Assembly (NCBI GenBank): GCA_023386315.1
Contig: JAEWJZ010000029.1
Location: 186,001 to 250,000, forward strand
Reading direction: 5' to 3'
DNA length: 64,000 nt
Source of the DNA: Bacillota bacterium
Lineage (GTDB): Bacteria; Bacillota; Clostridia; Lachnospirales; Lachnospiraceae
Below are positions 9,725 through 18,537 of this stretch, one piece after another. The position numbers and the translations under genes are program-made. Position 1 is the stretch's first letter; every line of letters begins with the position of its first letter. Under the pieces are notes generated by a model. That model was not told where the DNA came from and searched no databases. It saw only the letters and a program-made list of their open reading frames with translations.

Positions 9725-10108
9725 ATGAAAGAGGTAATGGCATTTATCCGGGTAAATAAAATAAACCCCACGAAGAAAGCTCTGGCAGAAGGCGGATTTC
9801 CTGCATTTACCTGCAGACCGGTATTAGGAAGAGGAAAGAAACGGATTGATCCGGAGCTTTTATCCCTGGTCCTGGAAACAGGAGAGCTTCCCATGTCTCC
9901 CAAAGGAGAATATTTAACAGAGTCTTTCCGCTGGATTCCAAAACGGCTGATTACCCTGATTGTAGAAGATCAGCAGGTAAAAGATGTGGTGGATATACTG
10001 ATTAAAACAAACCAGACAGGAAATCCCGGGGACGGAAAAATATTTGTGCTTCCCATTCATGAAGCTTATACCGTCAGAAGCGGAGAACACACAAAAGAAG
10101 CATATTGA
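9725..10108 (+). CDS. nifI2: PII-family nitrogenase regulator NifI2
   Basis: A 127-residue PII protein with a longer T-loop region (GRGKKRIDPELLS through KGEYLTES), the usual difference between NifI2 and NifI1. It ends GDGKIFVLPIHEAYTVRSG, the PII C-terminal signature. It starts 14 bases after nifI1 with its own GAGGA site. It is the partner of NifI1 in reversible inhibition of NifDK. Confidence 0.93.
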   Translation: MKEVMAFIRVNKINPTKKALAEGGFPAFTCRPVLGRGKKRIDPELLSLVLETGELPMSPKGEYLTESFRWIPKRLITLIVEDQQVKDVVDILIKTNQTGNPGDGKIFVLPIHEAYTVRSGEHTKEAY

Positions 10109-10123
10109 CAGGAGGTGAGGGAG

Positions 10124-11722
10124 ATGTCAAAGGAACGAGATTTATTACTGGATAAATATTCATCCAGAGTATTTAAAAATAGAAAAAGTCACATCACTCA
10201 GCTGGAATTTGGTGAAAATCCGGATGAGATTGCAGCTAATACCAGGGCGATACCGGGAATTATCACTGCAAGAGGCTGCTGCTATGCAGGATGTAAAGGC
10301 GTTGTGGTTGGACCAGTGAAGGATTCCGTCGTTATTACACACGGTCCCATTGGCTGTGCCTTCTATTCCTGGGGAACCAGAAGGAATAAAGCAAAACCAT
10401 CCTATGAAGGCGAGCAAAATTTTGTACCTTATTCTTTTTGCACGGATATGAGAGCATCGGATATTGTATTTGGAGGCGAGAAGAAGCTGGAAGCTGGAAT
10501 CGATGAGATTATGCAGCTGTTCCATCCCAAGTGTATTTTCATCTGCTCTACCTGTCCCATCGGTCTGATTGGTGATGATGTGCAGGCTGTGGCAAGAAGA
10601 GTGGAAGAAAAATATGGCATTACAGCCATTGGATATTCCTGCGAGGGATATAAGGGTGTTTCCCAGTCATCCGGTCACCACATTGCCAACAACGGACTGA
10701 TGCGTTATGTAATCGGAAAAGGGGAAGAGGCGCCTAAGGGAAAATACAGTGTAAATATCTTAGGTGAGTACAACATCGGAGGTGATGGCTGGGAACAGGA
10801 ACGGATCCTTAAAAAGATTGGTTATGAAGTGGTCTCCGTGTTCACCGGTGACGGATCTTACCAGACCCTGAAAAATTCCCATCTGGCAGATTTGAATCTT
10901 GTTATGTGCCACCGGTCTATTAATTACATAGCAGAAATGATGAAAACAAAATATGGAGTTGACTGGCTGAAGGTGAATTTTATCGGAGTAGGTGCGACTT
11001 CCAAATCTCTGCGAATGATGGCAAAATATTTCAATGATCCGGAACTTACCAGACGGACGGAAGAAGTGATTGCAGAGGAGCTGGCGGAAATCAGTGAGGA
11101 TATGGAGTACTACAAATCCAAATTAAAGGGAAAAACAGCCGGAATCTTTGTAGGAGGCTCCCGCTCCCATCATTATCAGATGCTTTTAAGGGATTTTGGC
11201 ATGGAAACAACCATTGCAGGCTATGAATTTGCCCACCGGGATGATTATGAGGGGCGGGAAATTATTCCTCAGATCAAAGCAGATGCCGACTCAAAAAACA
11301 TCGAGGAGATTACGGTGGAGAGAGCCGTAGGGTATGATGACAGATACTCTGTAGAAGAGTTGGAAGTTCTGCGGAAGGAAGGCGTGGAACTGGATACCTA
11401 TAGCGGAATGATAAAAGATATGAAAGAAGGCTATATGGTGGTGGATGACTACAACATGTTTGAAACAGACCAGCTGATTGAAGAGTATAAACCAGACATT
11501 TTCTTTTCCGGAATTAAAGATAAATATGCCATACAGCATGGAGGAGTAGTGTCCCGTCAGATGCATTCCTATGATTACTCCGGACCGTATGCAGGCTTTC
11601 GGGGAGCAGTGAATTTTGGAAGAGATATAACCATGAGTCTTTATACAAATGCCTGGTCACTGGTAAAACCACCGTGGAAAACCATGCCGATGTTAGAAGG
11701 AACGTTAGGAGGTGCCGGCTGA
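10124..11722 (+). CDS. nifD: nitrogenase molybdenum-iron protein alpha chain
   Basis: A 532-residue subunit. P-cluster cysteines lie in GCCYAGCKG (Cys 52 region), HGPIGCAF (Cys 78) and CSTCPIGLIGDD (Cys 144). FeMo-co ligands are the cysteine in VMCHRS (Cys 262) and the histidine in MHSYDYSG (His 481). The substrate-channel histidine is in SSGHHIAN. An insertion of about 50 residues before the final third (GYDDRYSVEEL onward) is typical of clostridial NifD. The absence of a delta-subunit gene argues for the Mo enzyme, not V or Fe-only. The ATG at 10124 follows AGGAGGTGAGG. The stop shares one base with the nifK start. Confidence 0.97.
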   Translation: MSKERDLLLDKYSSRVFKNRKSHITQLEFGENPDEIAANTRAIPGIITARGCCYAGCKGVVVGPVKDSVVITHGPIGCAFYSWGTRRNKAKPSYEGEQNFVPYSFCTDMRASDIVFGGEKKLEAGIDEIMQLFHPKCIFICSTCPIGLIGDDVQAVARRVEEKYGITAIGYSCEGYKGVSQSSGHHIANNGLMRYVIGKGEEAPKGKYSVNILGEYNIGGDGWEQERILKKIGYEVVSVFTGDGSYQTLKNSHLADLNLVMCHRSINYIAEMMKTKYGVDWLKVNFIGVGATSKSLRMMAKYFNDPELTRRTEEVIAEELAEISEDMEYYKSKLKGKTAGIFVGGSRSHHYQMLLRDFGMETTIAGYEFAHRDDYEGREIIPQIKADADSKNIEEITVERAVGYDDRYSVEELEVLRKEGVELDTYSGMIKDMKEGYMVVDDYNMFETDQLIEEYKPDIFFSGIKDKYAIQHGGVVSRQMHSYDYSGPYAGFRGAVNFGRDITMSLYTNAWSLVKPPWKTMPMLEGTLGGAG

Positions 11723-13095
11723 TGCTTGAATTAACACCAAAAGAAATTATGGAAAACCGTCACATGACCATCAATCCCTGTAAGACTTGTGAACCCGTAG
11801 GAGCAATGTTCTGCGCTCTGGGTGCCGAAAAGTGCATGCCCCATTCCCATGGATCCCAGGGGTGCTGTTCCTATCACAGAACAGTATTAAGCCGGCATTT
11901 TAAAGAGCCTGCCATTGCTTCTTCAAGCTCCTTTACAGAGGGTGCATCCGTATTTGGAGGACGCAGCAATATTACCACAGCAGTGAAGAACGTCTTTGAT
12001 ATTTATAAACCGGATATTATGGCCATTCATACCACCTGTCTTTCTGAGACAATTGGTGATGACGTTGGTTCCTATATACTGGATATGGAAGTGCCGGAGG
12101 GTAAAACAGTCCTTTATGCCAGTACACCTTCCTATGAAGGTTCCCATATTCAGGGATTTTCTAATATGATGATTGGTTTCATGCGGTATATGACGAAGAA
12201 AACCGGAACGCCCAATGGAAAAGTAGCCATTTTCCCCGGCTGGGTCAATCCCGGAGATGACAGGGAGTTAAAGCGGATTGCGGGGCTGATGGGTGCGGAA
12301 TATATCTATTTTCCTGACCATGATGGAACACTGGATCACCCAATGGATGGAAAGAGTGAATATTTCCATGATAATGCAGGAACCAAAGCCAAAGATATTG
12401 AGGCTCTGGGAGATTGTGAGAAGCTGATTTCCATGGGAATCTACTGTTCTCTGGAGCCATCGGAGCATTTAAAAAAGGAATACAAAGTTCCTTTCTCCAA
12501 TATTCCGGTCCCTGTAGGCGTCAAGCTGACAGATCAGTACATACTGGAACTTCAGAAATTTACAAAGAAAGAGGTTCCAAAGGAGCTGGAGGATGAGCGG
12601 GGCAGACTGGTGGATTTAATGCTGGATTCCCATCAGTATGTATATAAGAAAAAAACCGCCATCTACGGAGATCCTGATATTGTGTACGGCTTCACCGCCT
12701 TATGCCTGGAACTGGGCATGAGTCCTAAATACATCATAACCGGTACACCGAAAGCTCACTGGGAGAAAGAAATCAAAGAGCTGATGGATCAGTATGGAGT
12801 GGATGAAAGCGAATATGTGGTGAAGGCAGATACGGATTTGTTTTATCTCCATCAGCTGATTAAAAATGAGCCGGTAGATCTTCTTCTGGGCTCCAGCTAT
12901 GGAAAACAGATTGCAAAAGCAGAAGATATTCCGCTGGTGCGTATGGGATTTCCTGTACTGGACCGCTACGGAAACCCCATACAGGCGACTGTGGGATATG
13001 CAGGTGCAATCCGGTATACGGAAAAGATCGTAGACGCCATGATGGACCGGCAGGACCGGGATGCGGCTGACGAAGATTTTGATGTAGTGATGTAA
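11722..13095 (+). CDS. nifK: nitrogenase molybdenum-iron protein beta chain
   Basis: A 457-residue subunit that begins MLELTPKEIMENRHMTINPCKTCEPVG, so it lacks the ~50-residue N-terminal extension of proteobacterial NifK, as in other clostridial forms. P-cluster cysteines lie in NPCKTC, GSQGCCSYHR and TTCLSETIGDD. It pairs with NifD in the alpha2-beta2 catalytic component. The ATG overlaps the nifD TGA by one base, so translation is coupled. Confidence 0.97.
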   Translation: MLELTPKEIMENRHMTINPCKTCEPVGAMFCALGAEKCMPHSHGSQGCCSYHRTVLSRHFKEPAIASSSSFTEGASVFGGRSNITTAVKNVFDIYKPDIMAIHTTCLSETIGDDVGSYILDMEVPEGKTVLYASTPSYEGSHIQGFSNMMIGFMRYMTKKTGTPNGKVAIFPGWVNPGDDRELKRIAGLMGAEYIYFPDHDGTLDHPMDGKSEYFHDNAGTKAKDIEALGDCEKLISMGIYCSLEPSEHLKKEYKVPFSNIPVPVGVKLTDQYILELQKFTKKEVPKELEDERGRLVDLMLDSHQYVYKKKTAIYGDPDIVYGFTALCLELGMSPKYIITGTPKAHWEKEIKELMDQYGVDESEYVVKADTDLFYLHQLIKNEPVDLLLGSSYGKQIAKAEDIPLVRMGFPVLDRYGNPIQATVGYAGAIRYTEKIVDAMMDRQDRDAADEDFDVVM

Positions 13096-13115
13096 ATCAG
13101 AAAGTGAATGGAACC

Positions 13116-13138
13116 AGGGAGGGAGCCGACCCCTCCCT
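13116..13138 (+). terminator. intercistronic hairpin between nifK and nifE
   Basis: A perfect 8-bp stem AGGGAGGG / CCCTCCCT with loop AGCCGAC, then ATTTCTGTTT. The T run is weak, so partial termination or processing that lowers nifEN expression relative to nifHDK is more likely than full termination. Confidence 0.45.
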
Positions 13139-13178
13139 ATTTCTGTTTAAATTGGCGGGTCTTGAAAGGAGTATGATC

Positions 13179-14534
13179 ATGGAAACGGAGAACAGCAACA
13201 GGAATATATTGGACGCCAGGAGAAGTTCCATTGTTGTAAAAGACGGGTGCAGTGGCCAGGGGGGCCAAATTTCATGTGACAGCAACAGTGTATCCGGTTC
13301 CGTATCGCAGCGGGCCTGTGTATACTGCGGAGCCAGAGTTGTTTTAAATCCCATTACCGATGCTTACCATATCGTTCACGGTCCTATCGGATGTTCCAGC
13401 TATACCTGGGATATCAGGGGGTCCTTAACAAGCGGGGAGGATATTTACAGAAACAGCTTTTCTACGGATTTGCAGGAAACAGATATTATATTCGGCGGAA
13501 TCAGTAAGCTTGAGGCAGCAGTCGATGAGCTGATGGAGAAGGAAGATAACGTAAAGCTGATATTTATCTATGCCACCTGCATTGTGGGCGTGATCGGAGA
13601 TGATGTGGAGGCCTTATGTAAGATGAAATCAGAGCAGTACCACATTCCTGTGATTCCTGTAAAGTCTCCCGGCTTCTCCGGTAATAAATCCACCGGCTAC
13701 CGGATGGCTTGTGATGCCATTATGAACGTGATTCTGCCCCATAAAAGTGAAGAGAAGAGGGCTGCCATTAACATATTAGGGGACTTTAATCTGGCAGGAG
13801 AAATGTGGATTATCAAAAATTATTTCAGGGAGATCGGGATTGATGTGATCTCCGGTTTTACCGGTGACACCTGCTATGAGGATATGATTGAAGCGCCGAA
13901 GGCTGCATTAAATATTGTCCAGTGTGCAGGCTCCAGCACCTATCTGGCAAACCGTATGGAGGAGGAATTCGGCATTCCCTTTATAAAGGTCAGTTTCTTC
14001 GGAATCGAGGACACCACCACTTCCTTAATCAGGACGGCGGAGGCACTTGGAAATGAACTGGCAAGAAAAAAGGCAGTGGAATTTTGCAAAAAGAAAGGGG
14101 AGGAGCTTAAAAACTTCTTAAGCCGGTACCGGAAAAACCTGGAGGGAAAAAAAGCTGCCATCTACGTGGGAGGGGGATTTAAGGCGATCTCTCTCATCCG
14201 CCAGTTTCAGGCTATGGGGATGGAAACGGTAGTGGTTGGAACCCAGACAGGGAAAAAGGAAGATTATGAAGTGATTGAGAGTCTGGTGAAATCTGACACC
14301 ATTATTCTGGACGATGCCAATCCTGCAGAGTTAGAAACCTTTATGAAAGAAAAGGGAGCGGATATTCTGGTGGGAGGTGTAAAGGAAAGACCTCTTGCCT
14401 ATAAGCTGGGGATTGCATTCTGTGATCACAACCATGAAAGAAAGTTCCCGTTGGCTGGTTTTGAAGGGGTGGTCAATTTCACCATGGAAATTAATAAAAG
14501 CATAAACAGTCCGGTGTGGGGCTATATCAGCTGA
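13179..14534 (+). CDS. nifE: nitrogenase FeMo-cofactor scaffold subunit NifE
   Basis: About 451 residues, homologous to NifD. Conserved cysteines are in VYCGARVVLN, HGPIGCSSYTWD and ATCIVGVIGDD. The FeMo-co-liganding histidine region of NifD is replaced (FCDHNHERKFPLAGFEG), as expected of NifE. NifE forms a tetramer with NifN on which the NifB cofactor precursor receives Mo and homocitrate. AAAGGAG at 13165-13171 is best placed for the ATG at 13179. NifN is supplied here by the next gene, as part of a fusion. Confidence 0.94.
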   Translation: METENSNRNILDARRSSIVVKDGCSGQGGQISCDSNSVSGSVSQRACVYCGARVVLNPITDAYHIVHGPIGCSSYTWDIRGSLTSGEDIYRNSFSTDLQETDIIFGGISKLEAAVDELMEKEDNVKLIFIYATCIVGVIGDDVEALCKMKSEQYHIPVIPVKSPGFSGNKSTGYRMACDAIMNVILPHKSEEKRAAINILGDFNLAGEMWIIKNYFREIGIDVISGFTGDTCYEDMIEAPKAALNIVQCAGSSTYLANRMEEEFGIPFIKVSFFGIEDTTTSLIRTAEALGNELARKKAVEFCKKKGEELKNFLSRYRKNLEGKKAAIYVGGGFKAISLIRQFQAMGMETVVVGTQTGKKEDYEVIESLVKSDTIILDDANPAELETFMKEKGADILVGGVKERPLAYKLGIAFCDHNHERKFPLAGFEGVVNFTMEINKSINSPVWGYIS

Positions 14535-14552
14535 CAGAAAGGCGGAGTGACG

Positions 14553-17183
14553 ATGAAAAGTGAAGTAAAACCTCTGGTGAATCTAAATATCAATCCCTGC
14601 AAAATGTGTATGCCAATGGGCAGTGCAACTGCATTTTACGGTCTGAAGAACTGTATGACCATTCTTCACGGTTCTCAAGGGTGTGCAACCTACATCCGCC
14701 GTCATATGGCGACTCACTACAATGAACCTGTGGATATCGCTTCCTCTTCCCTGACAGAGCAGGGAACGGTTTATGGCGGCAGTGAAAATCTGAAAAAGGG
14801 ATTAAAAAATCTGATTGAGCTTTACCATCCGGAAATTATCGGTGTCATGACTACCTGTCTGGCGGAGACCATCGGAGAGGACGTTCCGGGAATACTCCAG
14901 TCCTTTCTGGAAGAAAATCCGGGATACGGGGACATTACGCTGATTCCCTGCCATTCCCCCGGATACGGCGGTAGCCAGTATGAGGGGTATTTCGCAGCTC
15001 TTTCTGCCATTGTTTCTTCTATTAAAATGGACACTAAAAAGAATAATCTGGTAAATGTAATTACAGCGCCCATCAGCCCAGCAGATACCAGATATCTAAA
15101 GAGGATGCTCTCTCTCTTTGGAATCGATGCCATTCTCCTGCCGGATTTATCCGATAATTTAGACGGAGCCCACGATCCCCGTTACAACCGTCTTCCTCAT
15201 GAGGGAACAGACCTGGCCCGGTTAAAACAGATGGGGGGAGCAAGATTTACTTTGGAATTAACCGCATTTCACCATAAGAATTCCGTGGGAGAATATCTGT
15301 CTGAAACATATGGAGTTCCTTATGAACGGCTGTCTCTGCCGACGGGATTAAGAGATACAGATGCTTTTTTTAATGCGCTGTCCCGTATTTCCGGAAATGA
15401 AATTCCAGAGGAGCAAAAAAAAGAGAGAGGCCGCTATTTAGATGCCATGATTGACTCCCACAAATACCATTCTGCCGGGAGAGCCGCAGTATTTGGGGAG
15501 CCGGATCTGGTATATTCCACAGTGCGTATGATGTGTGAATGCGGAATTATGCCGGTAGTCTGTGCGGCAGGATCGGCAAGCCCGGAGCTTGACGGACTGA
15601 TCAGACCGGAGATTGAAAAACTTGCCGGTCTGTATCTGGTGGATGAGTATAAAATTGCAGATAAAGCAGATTTTAAGGATATTGAGGATATGGTACTTAC
15701 CTATAAGGCTAATATCCTTGCAGGCAGTTCTGACGGTAGGCGCATTGCAGAAGATTTACATTTCCCCCTGGTCCGCAGAGGGTTTCCCATTCATGACCAT
15801 GTGGGCGGGCAGCGGTTAAAAATGCTGGGATATGAGGGATCCGTGGAATATATGGATGAGATTGCAAACCAGCTCATTGATACCGTTGAAACCACATTCC
15901 GTGAGACCTTATATGATACATATTACAAAGGAACAGCCATTGATCAAAAAAAGGAGCCGGAGTCTGCAGAAGAGATCATGAAACGCAAGACAAGGGAGCA
16001 TCCCTGCTATAACTGCCAGGCGCATCAGTTTGCCAGAATTCATCTTCCTGTAGCCCCTGCCTGCAACGTTCAATGCGGCTACTGTGTTAGAAAATTTGAC
16101 TGTCCAAATGAAAGCCGTCCCGGGGTCACTTCTTCCATTTTATCGCCTGAGGAAGCGTTTAAGCGGTATCTGTCTGTTAAGGAAAAAATGTCGAATTTAA
16201 CTGTAGTGGGCATAGCCGGACCGGGAGAAGCACTGGAAAACTGGGAGAATGTGAAAAAAGTCTTTGAGCTCATCAGGAAGCAGGATCCGGAAGTGACCTT
16301 CTGCCTTTCTACCAATGGACTGAAGCTTCCCCAGTATGCCAGGGAACTAAAGGAACTGGGTGTTTCCCATGTAACAGTAACCATGAATGCGGTGGATCCC
16401 CATATCAGCGGACAGATGTATCAGTATATCCGGTTCATGGGCAGGGAATACACCGGTGACGCGGCAGGTGCTCTCATGGTGGCAAACCAGCTTGCAGGAA
16501 TCAGGCTTTTAATTGCAAATGAAATATTGGTAAAAGTCAATATCGTAACAGTGAAGGGAATCAATGACAGTCATGTACCGGAGGTGGTAAAGACTGTGAA
16601 ATCACTGGGCTGCTTTATCACCAATATTATGCAGATGATTCCGGTAAAAGGAAGCGCACTGGAGCATGTTGAGCCTGTTTCAAACAAGCAGCTAAATGAG
16701 ATCAGAAAGCAGTGTGAAGAGATCATGCCCCAGATGTATCACTGTCAGCACTGCCGGGCAGATGCGGTTGGAACGTTAACGGATGATAAATCCATACAAT
16801 TAAAAGGATTCCTGGCGGAGGAAAAGCAGGTTTTTGTCCCTGTTCCAAAAAGCTACCGGTTTGCAGTCGCTTCCAAAAGCGGAGTTGTAGTCGATACCCA
16901 CTTCGGTCATGCAAAGGAATTTTATTTATATGACTACCGGAATGGGGAAGTCCGGTTTGCAGGAAAACGAAATGTGGAACAGTATTGCCAGGGGGAAGAG
17001 GAATGCGGGGAAAAAGAGGATAAAATAGAACGGATTATAGCTGCTTTAAACGGCTGCAACGGAGTCATTGCCATGCGCATCGGTATGGAGCCAACCAAAA
17101 AGCTGGCAAAGCTGGGGATCAAGCCGGTGAATACCTATGACATGATTGAAGATGCGGTAAAAAAAGCGGCGGAAGCCATGTAA
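14553..17183 (+). CDS. nifN-B: NifN-NifB fusion protein (FeMo-cofactor scaffold plus radical-SAM cofactor synthase)
   Basis: An 876-residue fusion. Residues 1 to ~430 are NifN (NPCKMCMPMG, GSQGCATYIRR, TTCLAETIGED), the partner of NifE. Residues ~470-750 are the NifB radical-SAM core, with its cluster motif CNVQCGYC at about residues 504-511 and more cysteines at KFDC and HCQHCRAD. Residues ~765-876 are the C-terminal NifX/NafY-like cofactor-binding domain (VDTHFGHAKEFYLY). NifB makes the 8Fe-9S-C precursor and NifEN matures it, so the fusion joins donor and acceptor. The same fusion is known from Clostridium pasteurianum. The ATG at 14553 is preceded by AAAGGCGGAG. Confidence 0.95.
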   Translation: MKSEVKPLVNLNINPCKMCMPMGSATAFYGLKNCMTILHGSQGCATYIRRHMATHYNEPVDIASSSLTEQGTVYGGSENLKKGLKNLIELYHPEIIGVMTTCLAETIGEDVPGILQSFLEENPGYGDITLIPCHSPGYGGSQYEGYFAALSAIVSSIKMDTKKNNLVNVITAPISPADTRYLKRMLSLFGIDAILLPDLSDNLDGAHDPRYNRLPHEGTDLARLKQMGGARFTLELTAFHHKNSVGEYLSETYGVPYERLSLPTGLRDTDAFFNALSRISGNEIPEEQKKERGRYLDAMIDSHKYHSAGRAAVFGEPDLVYSTVRMMCECGIMPVVCAAGSASPELDGLIRPEIEKLAGLYLVDEYKIADKADFKDIEDMVLTYKANILAGSSDGRRIAEDLHFPLVRRGFPIHDHVGGQRLKMLGYEGSVEYMDEIANQLIDTVETTFRETLYDTYYKGTAIDQKKEPESAEEIMKRKTREHPCYNCQAHQFARIHLPVAPACNVQCGYCVRKFDCPNESRPGVTSSILSPEEAFKRYLSVKEKMSNLTVVGIAGPGEALENWENVKKVFELIRKQDPEVTFCLSTNGLKLPQYARELKELGVSHVTVTMNAVDPHISGQMYQYIRFMGREYTGDAAGALMVANQLAGIRLLIANEILVKVNIVTVKGINDSHVPEVVKTVKSLGCFITNIMQMIPVKGSALEHVEPVSNKQLNEIRKQCEEIMPQMYHCQHCRADAVGTLTDDKSIQLKGFLAEEKQVFVPVPKSYRFAVASKSGVVVDTHFGHAKEFYLYDYRNGEVRFAGKRNVEQYCQGEEECGEKEDKIERIIAALNGCNGVIAMRIGMEPTKKLAKLGIKPVNTYDMIEDAVKKAAEAM

Positions 17184-17196
17184 GAGGAGGATAAAA

Positions 17197-17505
17197 ATGG
17201 TACAGCCAAAATATCATGTATTTATCTGCACAAGCTGCAGAATCAACGGAACACAAAAAGGGATGTGTTTTCAGAAAGGAGCGGTTGACTTAGTTCAGGC
17301 TTTTATGCAGGAGATAGAAGACAGGGAGCTGTCGGGAGAGGTGGTAATAAGCAATACCGGGTGCTTTGGAATCTGTGACAAGGGCCCTGTTGTGGTGGTT
17401 TATCCGGAAGGAGTCTGGTACGGCAATGTATCCGGGGACGATGTGGAACGCATCTTTGATGAACATTTTGAGGGGGGGAAACCGGTTCGTGATTTAATGA
17501 TCTAG
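17197..17505 (+). CDS. thioredoxin-fold [2Fe-2S] ferredoxin
   Basis: A 102-residue protein of the (2Fe-2S) ferredoxin family with thioredoxin-like fold: YHVFICTSCRINGTQKGMC, then NTGCFGICDKGPVVVVYPEG. The four cluster cysteines are Cys 13/16 or 27, and those in GCFGIC. Such ferredoxins occur in clostridial nif regions (the C. pasteurianum 2Fe-2S ferredoxin is the classic example) and bind the MoFe protein in vitro. It starts 13 bases after nifN-B with an AGAGGAGG site, and probably donates electrons to nitrogenase or to cofactor assembly. Confidence 0.88.
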   Translation: MVQPKYHVFICTSCRINGTQKGMCFQKGAVDLVQAFMQEIEDRELSGEVVISNTGCFGICDKGPVVVVYPEGVWYGNVSGDDVERIFDEHFEGGKPVRDLMI

Positions 17506-17553
17506 TACCTGTTATGACACGGAAGGGAGCACGGAAAAAAGGAGGGTTTGCTG

Positions 17554-18537
17554 TTGATTAAAATCATTGATGCCACACTGACTATGCTGGAGGAATATCC
17601 GTTAAAAAAGGAGCTTATTTTTGAGTTTGCCCGGACGTTAGAAAGTCTTTGCGTATGGGGAGCTGTGTTAACTCCAAAAGTCTACCAGCTGATGCAGGGC
17701 GACTTACCACAGGGAATCACCTGGTATATGGAACTTCCAAGTCCATCGGAAAGCGGGAAATATCCCGGAATTCATTTCTTTCTTTCCTCTTTTTGCGATG
17801 GGACTGGAAAGTATATACGCAATATTCAGGTCAATGATGTATCAGAGTTAAGAGGGCTGGAAAGTGCAAGACCAGACATTAAGTTAAGGCTTACGGGTCT
17901 GGACGATTTACTCATCTATGAAAGCCATGATATTTATGAACGGGGGATGAAGCTTTTAATTCAGGCTTCTCCAATCCTGTATCCGGAAAACTCCTGCTAT
18001 TGTGCTTCTGCCATTGCGGCGGATTACTTACAAAATCACCATAACGGAATTGTGATGACCACTTTTACCGGTATCGGCAACAAGGCTGCCACCGAGCAGG
18101 TGATTCTGGCCATGAGAGTGGTGGAACGCTATAAACCCAACAACAGCTTTGAGAAGCTGGCCGACTTACGAAACATCTTTGAAGCCATGACAAATACACA
18201 GATACCAGGTCATACACCTGTCATCGGAAGAAAGATCTTTTATATTGAGTCCGGGCTGCATGTGGATGGAGTTCTGAAAAAACCATCCAATTACGAATCA
18301 TTTCCCCCGGAACTTGTGGGAGCATCAAGAAAGGTGATCCTGGGAAAGCATTCCGGGGGTACGTCCATTCGGTATAAGCTGAAGCAGTACCATATGGAAG
18401 ACTGTTATCCAGTGGAGCATATTCTGGAAATGGTAAAACGGCTCAGCATTAAAAAGGGCGGAGAAGTAACTGATGAAGAGTTTTTAACAATTATGAGTGA
18501 GTGTGATAAGTATGAAAAGGCGAATCAAAATAGTTGA
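17554..18537 (+). CDS. nifV-omega: homocitrate synthase, omega subunit (C-terminal half of a split NifV)
   Basis: About 327 residues covering the later part of the homocitrate/isopropylmalate synthase fold: KAATEQVILAMRV, then HTPVIGRKIFYIESGLHVDG and VGASRKVILGKHSGG, the conserved C-terminal segments. The N-terminal part has a degenerate barrel that lacks the DTTLRDGEQ motif. In C. pasteurianum, NifV is likewise split into omega and alpha polypeptides. Together they make homocitrate, the organic ligand of FeMo-co. The TTG at 17554 fits the AAGGAGGG site; a TTG at 17548 is the alternative. The 3' end overlaps nifV-alpha. Confidence 0.85.
   Translation: MIKIIDATLTMLEEYPLKKELIFEFARTLESLCVWGAVLTPKVYQLMQGDLPQGITWYMELPSPSESGKYPGIHFFLSSFCDGTGKYIRNIQVNDVSELRGLESARPDIKLRLTGLDDLLIYESHDIYERGMKLLIQASPILYPENSCYCASAIAADYLQNHHNGIVMTTFTGIGNKAATEQVILAMRVVERYKPNNSFEKLADLRNIFEAMTNTQIPGHTPVIGRKIFYIESGLHVDGVLKKPSNYESFPPELVGASRKVILGKHSGGTSIRYKLKQYHMEDCYPVEHILEMVKRLSIKKGGEVTDEEFLTIMSECDKYEKANQNS

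Noticed and set aside
10124..17183. Could the nitrogenase be the V or Fe-only type because an AnfO-like gene is present?
   Set aside because: There is no vnfG/anfG delta subunit, nifE and nifN are present, and Mo uptake genes are adjacent. NifD/NifK carry the normal Mo-type features.
14553..17183. Fusion of nifN and nifB as an assembly error
   Set aside because: The frame is open with no compression or abrupt composition change, and the same fusion is established in C. pasteurianum.
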